NCBI GenBank assembly: GCA_003218785.1 | Contig: QHOM01000147.1 | Coordinates: 1 to 6,046, forward strand | Direction: 5' to 3' | Length of the DNA: 6,046 bases | Source of the DNA: Verrucomicrobiota bacterium | Lineage (GTDB): Bacteria > Verrucomicrobiota > Verrucomicrobiia > Chthoniobacterales > UBA10450 | In this document: positions 1 to 6,046 of the stretch, in pieces | Position numbering within the stretch: the first letter of the stretch is position 1 | Layout of the letters: each line of letters starts with the position of its first letter | Notes under the pieces: model-generated | Database searches by the model: none | Told to the model about the DNA's origin: nothing | The model's input: only the letters and a program-made list of their open reading frames with translations | Program-made: the position numbers and the translations under genes

Positions 1-18
1 CGATCTGGCTCCAGATCG
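1..18. repeat. 18-base palindrome with near-copies elsewhere in the window
   Basis: CGATCTGGCTCCAGATCG has 8-base arms around a central CT. Fifteen of its bases (ATCTGGCTCCAGATC) recur exactly at 5926-5940, and a 16-base version with two mismatches is at 2417-2432. All three lie inside genes in the same reading frame and encode Asp-Leu/Pro-Glu-Pro-Asp on the minus strand. It may be chance or a codon-level coincidence; no function is shown. Confidence 0.35.
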
Positions 19-791
19 GGAGGAAAAACGACATGCTCGGGCAAAATGACCGATCCATTGCAAAACAGCGTCATGGCGCGCACCGTATGGCTCAATTCGC
101 GAAGATTTCCGCGCCACTCATGGTGAAGCAACTTCTCCATCGCTTCAGGATGAATCGCCGTGATGTTTTTGCCTTCTTTTAATCCAGCCGCTTTCAATTC
201 CGCAGCGATCAACGCCGGCAGTTCTTGCAGCCGCTCCCGCAGCGGAGGAATGAGCAAGGTGAGGCCATTCAGACGCTGGTACAGGTCTTCCCTGAATTTT
301 CCGTGCCGCACGCGGTCGCGCAACGAACAGTTTGATGCGCAGATGATTCGCGCATTCGAGGTGAGCATTCGTTCGGACCCGAGCCGTTCAAATTCGCCGT
401 ACTCGAGGACACGCAGGATTTTTACCTGCGCAAGCGGACTCATTTCCGAGATCTCATCCAGGAACAGCGTCCCACTATCTGCCAATTCGAATTTGCCTTT
501 AACGTTTTGTTGGGCGCCGGTAAAAGCACCGCGCTCATGACCGAACAACTGGCTCTCGAGCAACGTGTCGCTGATCGCTGAGGCGTTGAATGCGATGAAC
601 GGCCGGCCGGCTCGTGCCGACGAGTTGTGGATCGCATAGGCGAGCAAGGTTTTGCCTGTGCCGGTCTCGCCAAGAAGCACGATTGGCACTTCTGACTTTG
701 CAGCGAGCGCTGCCAGCTGCAAACAACGCGCCATGGCCTCATTGCTTGTCGTCAGGTCTTCGATTCTCAGCCTGGTGAGCGGCTCTTGCAT
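1..791 (-). CDS. Sigma-54-dependent enhancer-binding activator (AAA+), C-terminus outside window
   Basis: There are 263 whole codons from the ATG at 791, open to the left edge. It uses ATP to remodel sigma-54 RNA polymerase at promoters. Visible motifs: Walker A GETGTGKT (41-48), the sigma-54 contact loop GAFTGA (88-93), Walker B GTLFLDE (107-113), a sensor I segment (ARIICASN, 147-154), and FREDLYQRLN with arginine-finger candidates Arg167 and Arg173, spaced as in PspF. The AAA+ core begins almost at the first residue, so there is no N-terminal receiver, GAF or PAS domain, as in PspF-type activators. The sequence ends just after the AAA+ lid (HVVFPPDLEPD), so any Fis-type helix-turn-helix or other output or sensor domain is beyond the edge. 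It starts 15 bases after the adaptor gene and is likely co-transcribed with the export genes. The target promoters are not visible. The family is certain; the control target is inferred. Confidence 0.92.
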   Translation of the reverse strand, partial: MQEPLTRLRIEDLTTSNEAMARCLQLAALAAKSEVPIVLLGETGTGKTLLAYAIHNSSARAGRPFIAFNASAISDTLLESQLFGHERGAFTGAQQNVKGKFELADSGTLFLDEISEMSPLAQVKILRVLEYGEFERLGSERMLTSNARIICASNCSLRDRVRHGKFREDLYQRLNGLTLLIPPLRERLQELPALIAAELKAAGLKEGKNITAIHPEAMEKLLHHEWRGNLRELSHTVRAMTLFCNGSVILPEHVVFPPDLEPD

Positions 792-796
792 GGCGG

Positions 797-800
797 CCTC
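797..800 (-). promoter_or_regulatory. Ribosome binding site of sigma-54 activator
   Basis: GAGG on the minus strand lies 5 bases before the ATG at 791, inside the 15-base gap after the HlyD stop. It supports the 791 start over the later in-frame Met20. Confidence 0.65.
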
Positions 801-806
801 GAGGAT

Positions 807-1994
807 TTATTGCTTCATACTCTCGCGCAACTGCCGAATTGGTTCGAACGCATATTCAATCAGCGTCCGGCCACCGACAATGATATGCGCGTCTCCCCTC
901 ATTCCGACGCGCAGAGGCAGAACTTGCCCTGCGCGTGGAGAGATTTCATACCGGTCGAGTGATCCCAGCGCGACAAAGTGCGATCCTTCAGCGCTAGTAA
1001 CAGCTGACGGACTGATCCAATCGAGTTTTCCGGTTACAGCACCGTAACGCTGGTAAGGGAATGCTTCGAAGAAATACCGCACGCGCTGAGCGATGGCGAG
1101 TTTCGGGAGGCCAGCTTCGTTTAAGGTCATGCGGGCCCGCGGTTTCGACTCCTTGCGCGCGAGCTGGCAAAGTACTTGTCCCTGCTGCACAAAACTGCCG
1201 ACTGTCCGCTGATCCATGGAAATGATCACACCTTCATAGGGACTGCGGAGTGTCAGTAAGTTTTGCTGGGTATTTTCCAGGTCTGTTTTCAAAGCGCCGA
1301 GCCGCATTTTTAATTTCTCTATTTCCGACTGTTGCTCGCCCCGTTGACGCGCGTGCTCTGTCTCCATTCGCTCACGGTCGAGCTTCACCTGCTGCAAAGT
1401 CCTCTGGGCCACGCTGAAATCTTTTTCGGATCCAGCCAGATCGAGCTTCAGCTTGATAAGGTCAACTTCTGAGATACCGCCTTTTTGGGCCAGTTTTTCC
1501 ATACGTGTGACTAGATCGCGACTTGTGGTCGCGTGATTTTCGCGAAATTTTACTTCGCTTTTCGCCTGCTCAATCTCAGCTTTCTTGATCTCAAGTTGCG
1601 AAGCGTAAGCGGTATTATAACGAGCGAGGCTTTCTTCCTTGCCGTGTAAATCTTCGGTGAGCGTCCGGAATTGAGTGTCCCAGCCCCGGATCTCGTCGGA
1701 TCGTAGAACGAACAAATCCTCGCCGGCTTTCACAGGTTGACCCTCCTCGACCGCGACACTACTAATTATGGCCTGCCGAGGTGACTGGATTGGATCGGCT
1801 CCGGTGGCGGGAATTAGGATGAACCGGCAATGTACGGTTTCCGGCAATCGCATCACGATCGCGATCAGCAACGCAAAGAGAAACGCCCCTACTAAAATCC
1901 ACGCCGTTGTCCTGACAATCCAAGGCGGCGGCTCCTGCGGCGACATTTCGGATTCCGCGTCGAGAGAGCCACGTTGAGTCAATTGTGAGCCCAT
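807..1994 (-). CDS. HlyD-family periplasmic adaptor (membrane fusion) protein of peptide exporter
   Basis: The 395-residue protein links an inner-membrane ABC exporter to an outer-membrane channel in Gram-negative cells. It has a cytoplasmic N-terminus of about 25 residues and one membrane helix (about 29-49). The first half of a lipoyl/biotinyl-like domain follows (about 68-100, ending VKAGEDLFVLRSDE), then a long charged coiled-coil hairpin (about 105-245). The second lipoyl half is at about 248-280 (LRSPYEGVIISM, then GSFVQQGQVLCQLA), and a beta-barrel region runs to about 370, followed by a short amphipathic tail. Length and order are those of HlyD proteins in C39/NHLP-type bacteriocin export. 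It starts 12 bases after the exporter stop; a weak AGG lies 6 bases before the ATG. Met17 is an alternative start with no better ribosome site. It presumably works with the exporter upstream. No outer-membrane TolC partner is in the window. Confidence 0.9.
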   Translation of the reverse strand: MGSQLTQRGSLDAESEMSPQEPPPWIVRTTAWILVGAFLFALLIAIVMRLPETVHCRFILIPATGADPIQSPRQAIISSVAVEEGQPVKAGEDLFVLRSDEIRGWDTQFRTLTEDLHGKEESLARYNTAYASQLEIKKAEIEQAKSEVKFRENHATTSRDLVTRMEKLAQKGGISEVDLIKLKLDLAGSEKDFSVAQRTLQQVKLDRERMETEHARQRGEQQSEIEKLKMRLGALKTDLENTQQNLLTLRSPYEGVIISMDQRTVGSFVQQGQVLCQLARKESKPRARMTLNEAGLPKLAIAQRVRYFFEAFPYQRYGAVTGKLDWISPSAVTSAEGSHFVALGSLDRYEISPRAGQVLPLRVGMRGDAHIIVGGRTLIEYAFEPIRQLRESMKQ

Positions 1995-2006
1995 GGAAAA
2001 CCTGAT

Positions 2007-2621
2007 TTAGATTCCCAGTTGCTGGCTCGAAAGGTAATAATACAACCCGCGTTGCGCCATCAATTCATCATGCGTGCCAATCTCGGCGACACTGCCCTGT
2101 TCGAGCACCACGATCGAATGCGCTTCGCGAATCGTGCTTAATCGATGGGCGATCACAATCGTCGTGCGACCAGCCATTAATCGACCGAGATTGTCCTGGA
2201 TCGCGCGTTCGGATTCTGTATCGAGGGCGCTCGTTGCCTCATCAAAGATCAACACCGGCGGATTGTTATAGATCGCTCGCGCAATTGCGATGCGCTGCTT
2301 TTGCCCACCGGACAGAGAAAGACCCGATTCGCCGATCTTTGTCTCGTAACCAAGCGGCAGGCGCATGACGAAGTCGTGGGCAGCGGCGGCTTGGGCGGCG
2401 GCAAGAACCCGATCGAGATCTGGCTCTGGATCACCAAACGAAATGTTGCGCGCGATCGTTTCGTTAAATATGTGATTCTCCTGAAGCACCATTCCGATAT
2501 GCCGGCGGACGTCGCGATAATTAAGAGTCTTTAGATCGACATTGTCGAAAAAGATGGTGCCTTCCGTGGGCTCGAACAGGCCGGCAATTAATTTAATAAG
2601 CGTCGTTTTCCCACAGCCGCT
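2007..2621 (-). pseudogene. Detached ATP-binding domain of the peptide exporter (frameshifted remainder)
   Basis: This frame continues the exporter after the break. It starts inside Walker A (SGCGKTTL, 2621 downward) and carries the Q-loop (VLQEN), signature LSGGQ followed by KQR, Walker B (VLIFDEATSALD), the H-loop (IAHRLST) and a normal C-terminal end, closing with TAA at 2007. The first Walker A glycine and the A-loop aromatic region are absent. In this frame a stop (TAG, 2657-2655) lies just upstream, so it cannot be read through from far upstream. The first ATG is at 2492, after Walker A; a product from there (161 residues) would lack nucleotide-binding phosphate contacts and could not be a working ATPase. 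I read it as the 3' part of one gene whose middle was lost, not as a separate gene. Good conservation of the other motifs suggests little time for decay, or an assembly error. Confidence 0.85.
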
Positions 2622-5029
2622 GCAACTGCGCGCAGCTCGATGCGCCCTTCGAGGCTATGCACCGGGCCGAGCCGAGAACGATCATGACCTTGCTCCGGCT
2701 CCTGTTCGAAAATGTCGTTCAGCCGATTCAGGAGGACAGAGGCGTGTTGCAAGGTGTCCCAAACCCCGAGGGCACGCAAAATTCCCGCGTAGGCCATTGC
2801 CGTCAGCGAGCTAAACGCAACAAACCCGCCCACGCTTAACTGCCCGTGAATGACTTGCGTCGCGCCAACCCACAAGAAAATCGCCGTGGAAAGGAGACCG
2901 ATGCTTTGCAGGACACTGTCCCACGACATCACGATAAAGCTCGCTTTAAAAAGCTTTTGCGAGACGGAAAGAAACTCGTTCAGCATGGTGTCACGAAATG
3001 CGCTCTCGGCGGACGCCGCTTTCACTGCCTCGATCCCTTTGATCGCATCGATTTGATGGGAACTGTATTTGCCCTGGCTTTCTTCCACACCCTGATACAA
3101 CGGGCGAAGCACCTTCACCGAAAAGATCATTAGTCCGACGTAGAGAGGTGTTGTCGCCAGGAACGCGAGCATTAGCAGCGGACTGTACATGGCCATCAAA
3201 ATGACTGCGCCTACAAGAAAGACCGCTGCGAGCAAGGCGCCGACTCCCTGTTGTACGGCAAATTCCCGAACTTGCCTGGCACCATCGAGCCTCCGTTGAA
3301 TGTCGCCTGTCCGACGGCTTGTGAAATAACTCATCGGCAGGGAAAGAAGTTTTCGGCTCAAAAAATCGAGAACTGCCGTGTCTAGGCGCACGGCCGCAAA
3401 CGCGAGTAAATATTCCTGCGCAAGCGTGGAGAGTTGCACGAAGACGAGCGCTGCGAACATGCCGAGGATGATTATCTTCAAAAGGCCGATGTCGTTTTCG
3501 ACAATGACTTTGTCGACGACCATCTGTGTAAACACGGGGAAGAGTAATTGGAGAAAGCTGACGGCGACGGCCAGCCCCGCTACTTGCAGCAAGATGACTT
3601 TGAAGCGCGCCAGAAACGGAAGAACCCACGCCAGTGTTGGCTTGCTTTCGGGGGCCCGTTCGAATGCTGGCGTGTAATCGAATAGCGCCGCATAACCGGT
3701 CCACTTCGCTTCAAATTCACGACGCGGAAGTTTCCGCAACCCCAAGGCGGGATCCGCCACACGCACAAACTGCTCACCGACATCATGCAACACGATCCAG
3801 TGATTACCCTCCCAATGCACTATGGCCGGCAGCGGCATGAGCGGGAGATTGCGCAGCGAGATTTTCAACGCCCGAGCCGCCAACCCAAGTTCGGTTGCAG
3901 CGCGGGAAAGCGCCTTCAGGCTTGTACCGTCGGTTGCCGTGTGACAGAGCTGCCGAATGCGCGCCAGGCTTACCTTCCGGCCGAAGTACCGGCAGATCAT
4001 TCCGAGACTGGCCGCACCGCAATCCATCTCGTCGATTTGCATGATGTGGTCGATTTTGCGGATGCGCTTGCCACGTTTGCGGAACAGGCCCTGCTCGTCA
4101 GCGAACGGCTCTTCCTTCTCCTCGGGTTCGGCAGACGGTTGTTGACCGTCCAGCTCCACTTTGTCGTGAACCTGTGTCTCCGCAGGAAGCAGCTCGGTCG
4201 TGAAATCAAGTGGGATGCGCGCTTCTGTTTTTGCCTGGTAAAGTGCCAGCCGCTCGCTCAGCAGTTTATCGAACTCGGGAAACCGGCGTCGCAGATCTTG
4301 CACCGACTTCGGTTCAAGCGAGAGCAATTGGCAATCCGAGAACGCCTCTACCGACGCCGCACGTGGCGATCCGTTCAGGATCGACAATTCACCAAAGAAA
4401 TCACCCTCGCGATAAAACGCGAGATTGCGTTTCTGTCCGTCGATTCCGGCGAAGGCTCGCGCTCGTCCTTTCTGAAGTACGTAGAGGGGCCCGGCGTCGT
4501 CGCCCTCACGAATAATCAGATTGCCTTTTTCGACTGTGATAGGTTTTAATCGGTCGATCATGCCGCGTAACACGGGCATCGGGAGCCGGCCGAAATTGCT
4601 GAACTGATAAAGGAAACTTTGCAGGGCCCGGTTGCGTCCGGTCGTCTCGACGTATTGTTTCAACTCAGGTACGCGGCGGACGAGCTGCAAAAAGTCTTCG
4701 CGGTCGATCCGCAGAACGTCTACGGTCGTACTGCAGCGCACCGTTGCGTTTCGGGTTCCACCCTCAGACAAAGCGGCTTCTCCGAACGAGTCGCCGGGCT
4801 TCAATACCCCTAATGGGATTTCTGCAGCATCCGGTTTGACCTTGAGGGCGCGTGCGCGGCCTCGCGTCAAAACGTAGAATGAGTCGGCGGGATCGTCCTG
4901 TTTTACGATCACGTCACCGAAATCGTAATGTTCTTCCTGCAAGAGCGGTTCGATTGCGCCAAAATGTTCGTCAGAAAGAAACCGGAAGACCGAGGAACGC
5001 CGCAGAATTTCGCTGTCTTGTATTTTCAT
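2588..5029 (-). CDS. Dual cyclic-nucleotide-binding / C39 peptidase / ABC exporter, truncated in the ATPase domain
   Basis: The 813-residue frame starts at an ATG overlapping the upstream stop. Domains in order: cNMP-binding domain 1 (about 14-118; phosphate cassette FGEAAL at 82-87 and Arg93); cNMP-binding domain 2 (about 141-255; FGEL at 212-215, PRAAS at 222-226); an acidic then basic linker (about 270-325); C39 peptidase (about 325-450) with oxyanion Gln331, Cys337 in DCGAA, His410 and Asp426, a complete triad; and an ABC membrane domain (about 465-760) with roughly six hydrophobic segments. The family exports double-glycine-leader peptides from the inner membrane, and the C39 domain cuts the leader. 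The frame enters the ATPase domain at GRIELR (795-800), then runs 13 unrelated residues to TAA. About 30 codons before Walker A are missing, and the rest of the domain lies downstream in another frame. As given, this polypeptide cannot hydrolyse ATP. The intact product would be just over 1,000 residues. Domain calls are strong; whether the break is biological is open. Confidence 0.9.
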   Translation of the reverse strand: MKIQDSEILRRSSVFRFLSDEHFGAIEPLLQEEHYDFGDVIVKQDDPADSFYVLTRGRARALKVKPDAAEIPLGVLKPGDSFGEAALSEGGTRNATVRCSTTVDVLRIDREDFLQLVRRVPELKQYVETTGRNRALQSFLYQFSNFGRLPMPVLRGMIDRLKPITVEKGNLIIREGDDAGPLYVLQKGRARAFAGIDGQKRNLAFYREGDFFGELSILNGSPRAASVEAFSDCQLLSLEPKSVQDLRRRFPEFDKLLSERLALYQAKTEARIPLDFTTELLPAETQVHDKVELDGQQPSAEPEEKEEPFADEQGLFRKRGKRIRKIDHIMQIDEMDCGAASLGMICRYFGRKVSLARIRQLCHTATDGTSLKALSRAATELGLAARALKISLRNLPLMPLPAIVHWEGNHWIVLHDVGEQFVRVADPALGLRKLPRREFEAKWTGYAALFDYTPAFERAPESKPTLAWVLPFLARFKVILLQVAGLAVAVSFLQLLFPVFTQMVVDKVIVENDIGLLKIIILGMFAALVFVQLSTLAQEYLLAFAAVRLDTAVLDFLSRKLLSLPMSYFTSRRTGDIQRRLDGARQVREFAVQQGVGALLAAVFLVGAVILMAMYSPLLMLAFLATTPLYVGLMIFSVKVLRPLYQGVEESQGKYSSHQIDAIKGIEAVKAASAESAFRDTMLNEFLSVSQKLFKASFIVMSWDSVLQSIGLLSTAIFLWVGATQVIHGQLSVGGFVAFSSLTAMAYAGILRALGVWDTLQHASVLLNRLNDIFEQEPEQGHDRSRLGPVHSLEGRIELRAVAAAVGKRRLLN
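2622..2635 (-). other. Deletion/frameshift junction in the exporter ATPase domain
   Basis: Only 8 bases (2622-2629) separate the Arg codon of GRIELR (2632-2630) from the Ser codon of SGCGKTT (2621-2619). ABC exporters such as HlyB have about 32 codons between these points, so roughly 88 bases are missing. The 8 remaining bases leave a remainder of two, which explains the change of frame. A perfect 10-base palindrome, CTGCGCGCAG, sits on the junction (2626-2635), and GCTGC/GCAGC arms flank it at 2619-2623 and 2632-2636. Such structure could favour a deletion or trouble an assembler. Confidence 0.7.
5026..5029 (-). promoter_or_regulatory. ATGA stop/start overlap coupling two genes
   Basis: On the minus strand the exporter ATG (5029-5027) and the TGA of the parvulin-like gene (5028-5026) share the bases ATGA. 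Only a weak purine stretch (GGCGGA) precedes the ATG. Exporter translation therefore probably depends on ribosomes terminating on the upstream gene, which would keep the two products in step. Confidence 0.8.
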
Positions 5030-6046
5030 TCCGCCGGAACGGAAGCGCCGAGCCGTCGCTGTGTGTACTTGCTGGTAAGCTCGGAGAAATGCCGATCCAG
5101 CAATCGTTGATCGATCCGCAACTTAACAACTGGATCGTCCGGTTGCGGCTCGATCTTTTTAATGATGCGGCACAGCTCGAATCCGTCGCCTCGCGCGATT
5201 GGTTCCAGCACGTCGCCCGCCGAGACGCTTAGGAATCTCTGCCGGACGTCAGCGGGAACGTCTTCTAGAACAAAATTCACGTTTCGATAAGGGTACCTTC
5301 CCTCGGTGGCAACTTCCTCCATCGACATCCCGTCTTCACGCACACAAAACAGCGCTTCCTGCGCAGCGTCCCGCGATTCCAGCTCCATCACTTCAGTTTC
5401 GAATCGCGTTAGAGGCAATCGCAATGTTACTAATTCACGTTGACGCGCTTGTGGAAGAAGCAGCGTATCGCAACGCGTCCGATATGCCGCCTCGATCGCA
5501 AGCATTTCATTGAACCACTTCGAATCGCGCCCCAGCCTCTCCAGCCAATCTGCAAGTTGTAGCGACTCAATCCGGTTCCGATGCAAAAATTTCCGCTCTT
5601 CGGCCGCAATGGCATCTGGAGCGGGATCTTTCTCGGCGCAGCGTGCGGCCAGACGCCACATTAGTTCACTCGTCATCCGGTCCAATTCTCCGGATAGAAT
5701 TAATTCTGCCACAAATAACTCGCGGAGGTCGGACGGCGCGGAAGCATACTCTACTTCATCCGGAACAACGCCATGAAGCACGCTGGCATAATATTGACGG
5801 GTAAAGTAGTCGCTGAAGTCGTCAAACGTGAGGCCTCGATTTTCCAGCCATGCCTCCGTTTCTTCTGCAGTAATCAAATCGTACTCGTAACGAAACGCCT
5901 CTGCCGCGCCCGAGATTGCCGACTCATCTGGCTCCAGATCCTGTTCGTCCGCCTGTCTTTCTGCTGCCAGGCGATGGCGGAATTTCTTCCAGTGGGAATC
6001 CAGTTCACCTCTGAAAATCGCCCCCTCGATTGCGTCGCGCGCCGTG
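5026..6046 (-). CDS. Parvulin-like (PpiC/SurA-type) peptide maturation protein, 5' end outside window
   Basis: The frame stays open to the right edge, giving 339 residues plus TGA. No ATG or GTG lies in frame in the first 56 codons, so the true start is outside; a TTG at 5877 is not convincing. The N-terminal half is helical and acidic (about residues 15-140 in the window). It includes a stretch of the type TAEETEAWLENRGLTFDDF, which resembles the SurA_N-like region of peptidylprolyl isomerases found beside C39 exporters. The C-terminal part (about 5155-5436) has a parvulin-like outline: a strand, a helix with a SMEEVA segment, then VSAGDVLEPI and GFELCRII. The two histidines usual at the parvulin active site appear to be replaced, so catalysis is doubtful and a chaperone or substrate-binding role is more likely. 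The stop overlaps the exporter start by 4 bases (ATGA), implying translational coupling. I infer that it acts on the exported peptide. The family call is fairly sure; the exact role is not. Confidence 0.72.
   Translation of the reverse strand, partial: TARDAIEGAIFRGELDSHWKKFRHRLAAERQADEQDLEPDESAISGAAEAFRYEYDLITAEETEAWLENRGLTFDDFSDYFTRQYYASVLHGVVPDEVEYASAPSDLRELFVAELILSGELDRMTSELMWRLAARCAEKDPAPDAIAAEERKFLHRNRIESLQLADWLERLGRDSKWFNEMLAIEAAYRTRCDTLLLPQARQRELVTLRLPLTRFETEVMELESRDAAQEALFCVREDGMSMEEVATEGRYPYRNVNFVLEDVPADVRQRFLSVSAGDVLEPIARGDGFELCRIIKKIEPQPDDPVVKLRIDQRLLDRHFSELTSKYTQRRLGASVPAE

Noticed and set aside
1..18. Rho-independent terminator or operator at the left-edge palindrome
   Set aside because: It lies inside the open frame of the activator, has no T-run, and its two-base loop is too short for a normal terminator hairpin.
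440..742. Minus-strand open frames of about 60-100 codons over the activator
   Set aside because: They are out of frame with Walker A, GAFTGA and Walker B, which all lie in the frame starting at 791.
2588..2660. Programmed ribosomal frameshift joining the exporter to its ATPase domain
   Set aside because: Shifting frame would still leave out the A-loop region and the first Walker A glycine, so no functional domain would result. I also see no stimulatory structure after a slip site that would explain it.
2991..3704. A 237-codon minus-strand open frame overlapping the exporter
   Set aside because: It is a different frame of the membrane domain coding region. Its product is rich in Arg, Ser and His with no membrane segments or known motif, while the overlapping frame has clear ABC membrane features.
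3785..4549. A 254-codon open frame on the plus strand
   Set aside because: It lies entirely opposite the well-supported second nucleotide-binding and C39 domains of the exporter, has no recognisable domain, and is best explained as a composition-driven antisense shadow.
5026..5877. Start of the parvulin-like gene at the TTG at 5877
   Set aside because: The frame continues without a stop to the window edge, and the upstream residues (GAEAFRYEYD and before) look like part of the same helical domain, so the start is outside.

Overview
All the coding sequence I can support lies on the minus strand and reads as one tightly packed operon running from the right edge of the window to the left. Reading 5' to 3' on the minus strand, it holds: (1) the 3' part of a parvulin-like (PpiC/SurA-type) protein that enters from the right edge; (2) a large peptide exporter with two cyclic-nucleotide-binding domains, a C39 peptidase domain and an ABC membrane domain, whose ATP-binding domain is broken; (3) the detached remainder of that ATP-binding domain in another frame; (4) an HlyD-type periplasmic adaptor; and (5) a sigma-54 enhancer-binding AAA+ activator that leaves through the left edge. 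The junctions are a 4-base ATGA overlap, the broken exporter, 12 bases and 15 bases. No stretch near 300 bases lacks a gene, and I see no promoter, terminator, RNA gene, CRISPR array or insertion sequence.

The set looks like the export and maturation module of a double-glycine-leader peptide system (bacteriocin or other RiPP, of the NHLP type). In that scheme the C39 domain removes the leader, the ABC domains export the peptide, the HlyD protein spans the periplasm, and the parvulin-like protein helps the precursor fold or mature. The two nucleotide-sensing domains would gate transport and the sigma-54 activator would control transcription of this or a neighbouring gene set. No precursor peptide and no modification enzyme lie in the window, so the cargo is unknown.

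The most striking point is damage to the exporter. The reading frame leaves the ATP-binding domain right after its first beta strand (Gly-Arg-Ile-Glu-Leu-Arg). It resumes in another frame inside Walker A, with about 30 codons of expected sequence missing. This is a real deletion or an assembly error, not a simple frameshift. The remaining motifs (Q-loop, LSGGQ, Walker B, H-loop) are intact, which suggests a recent event.

The organism is probably a Gram-negative bacterium, because an HlyD adaptor and a sigma-54 activator are both present. The moderately GC-rich composition and the combination of genes would suit a soil lineage such as Verrucomicrobia or Acidobacteria, but that placement is a guess.
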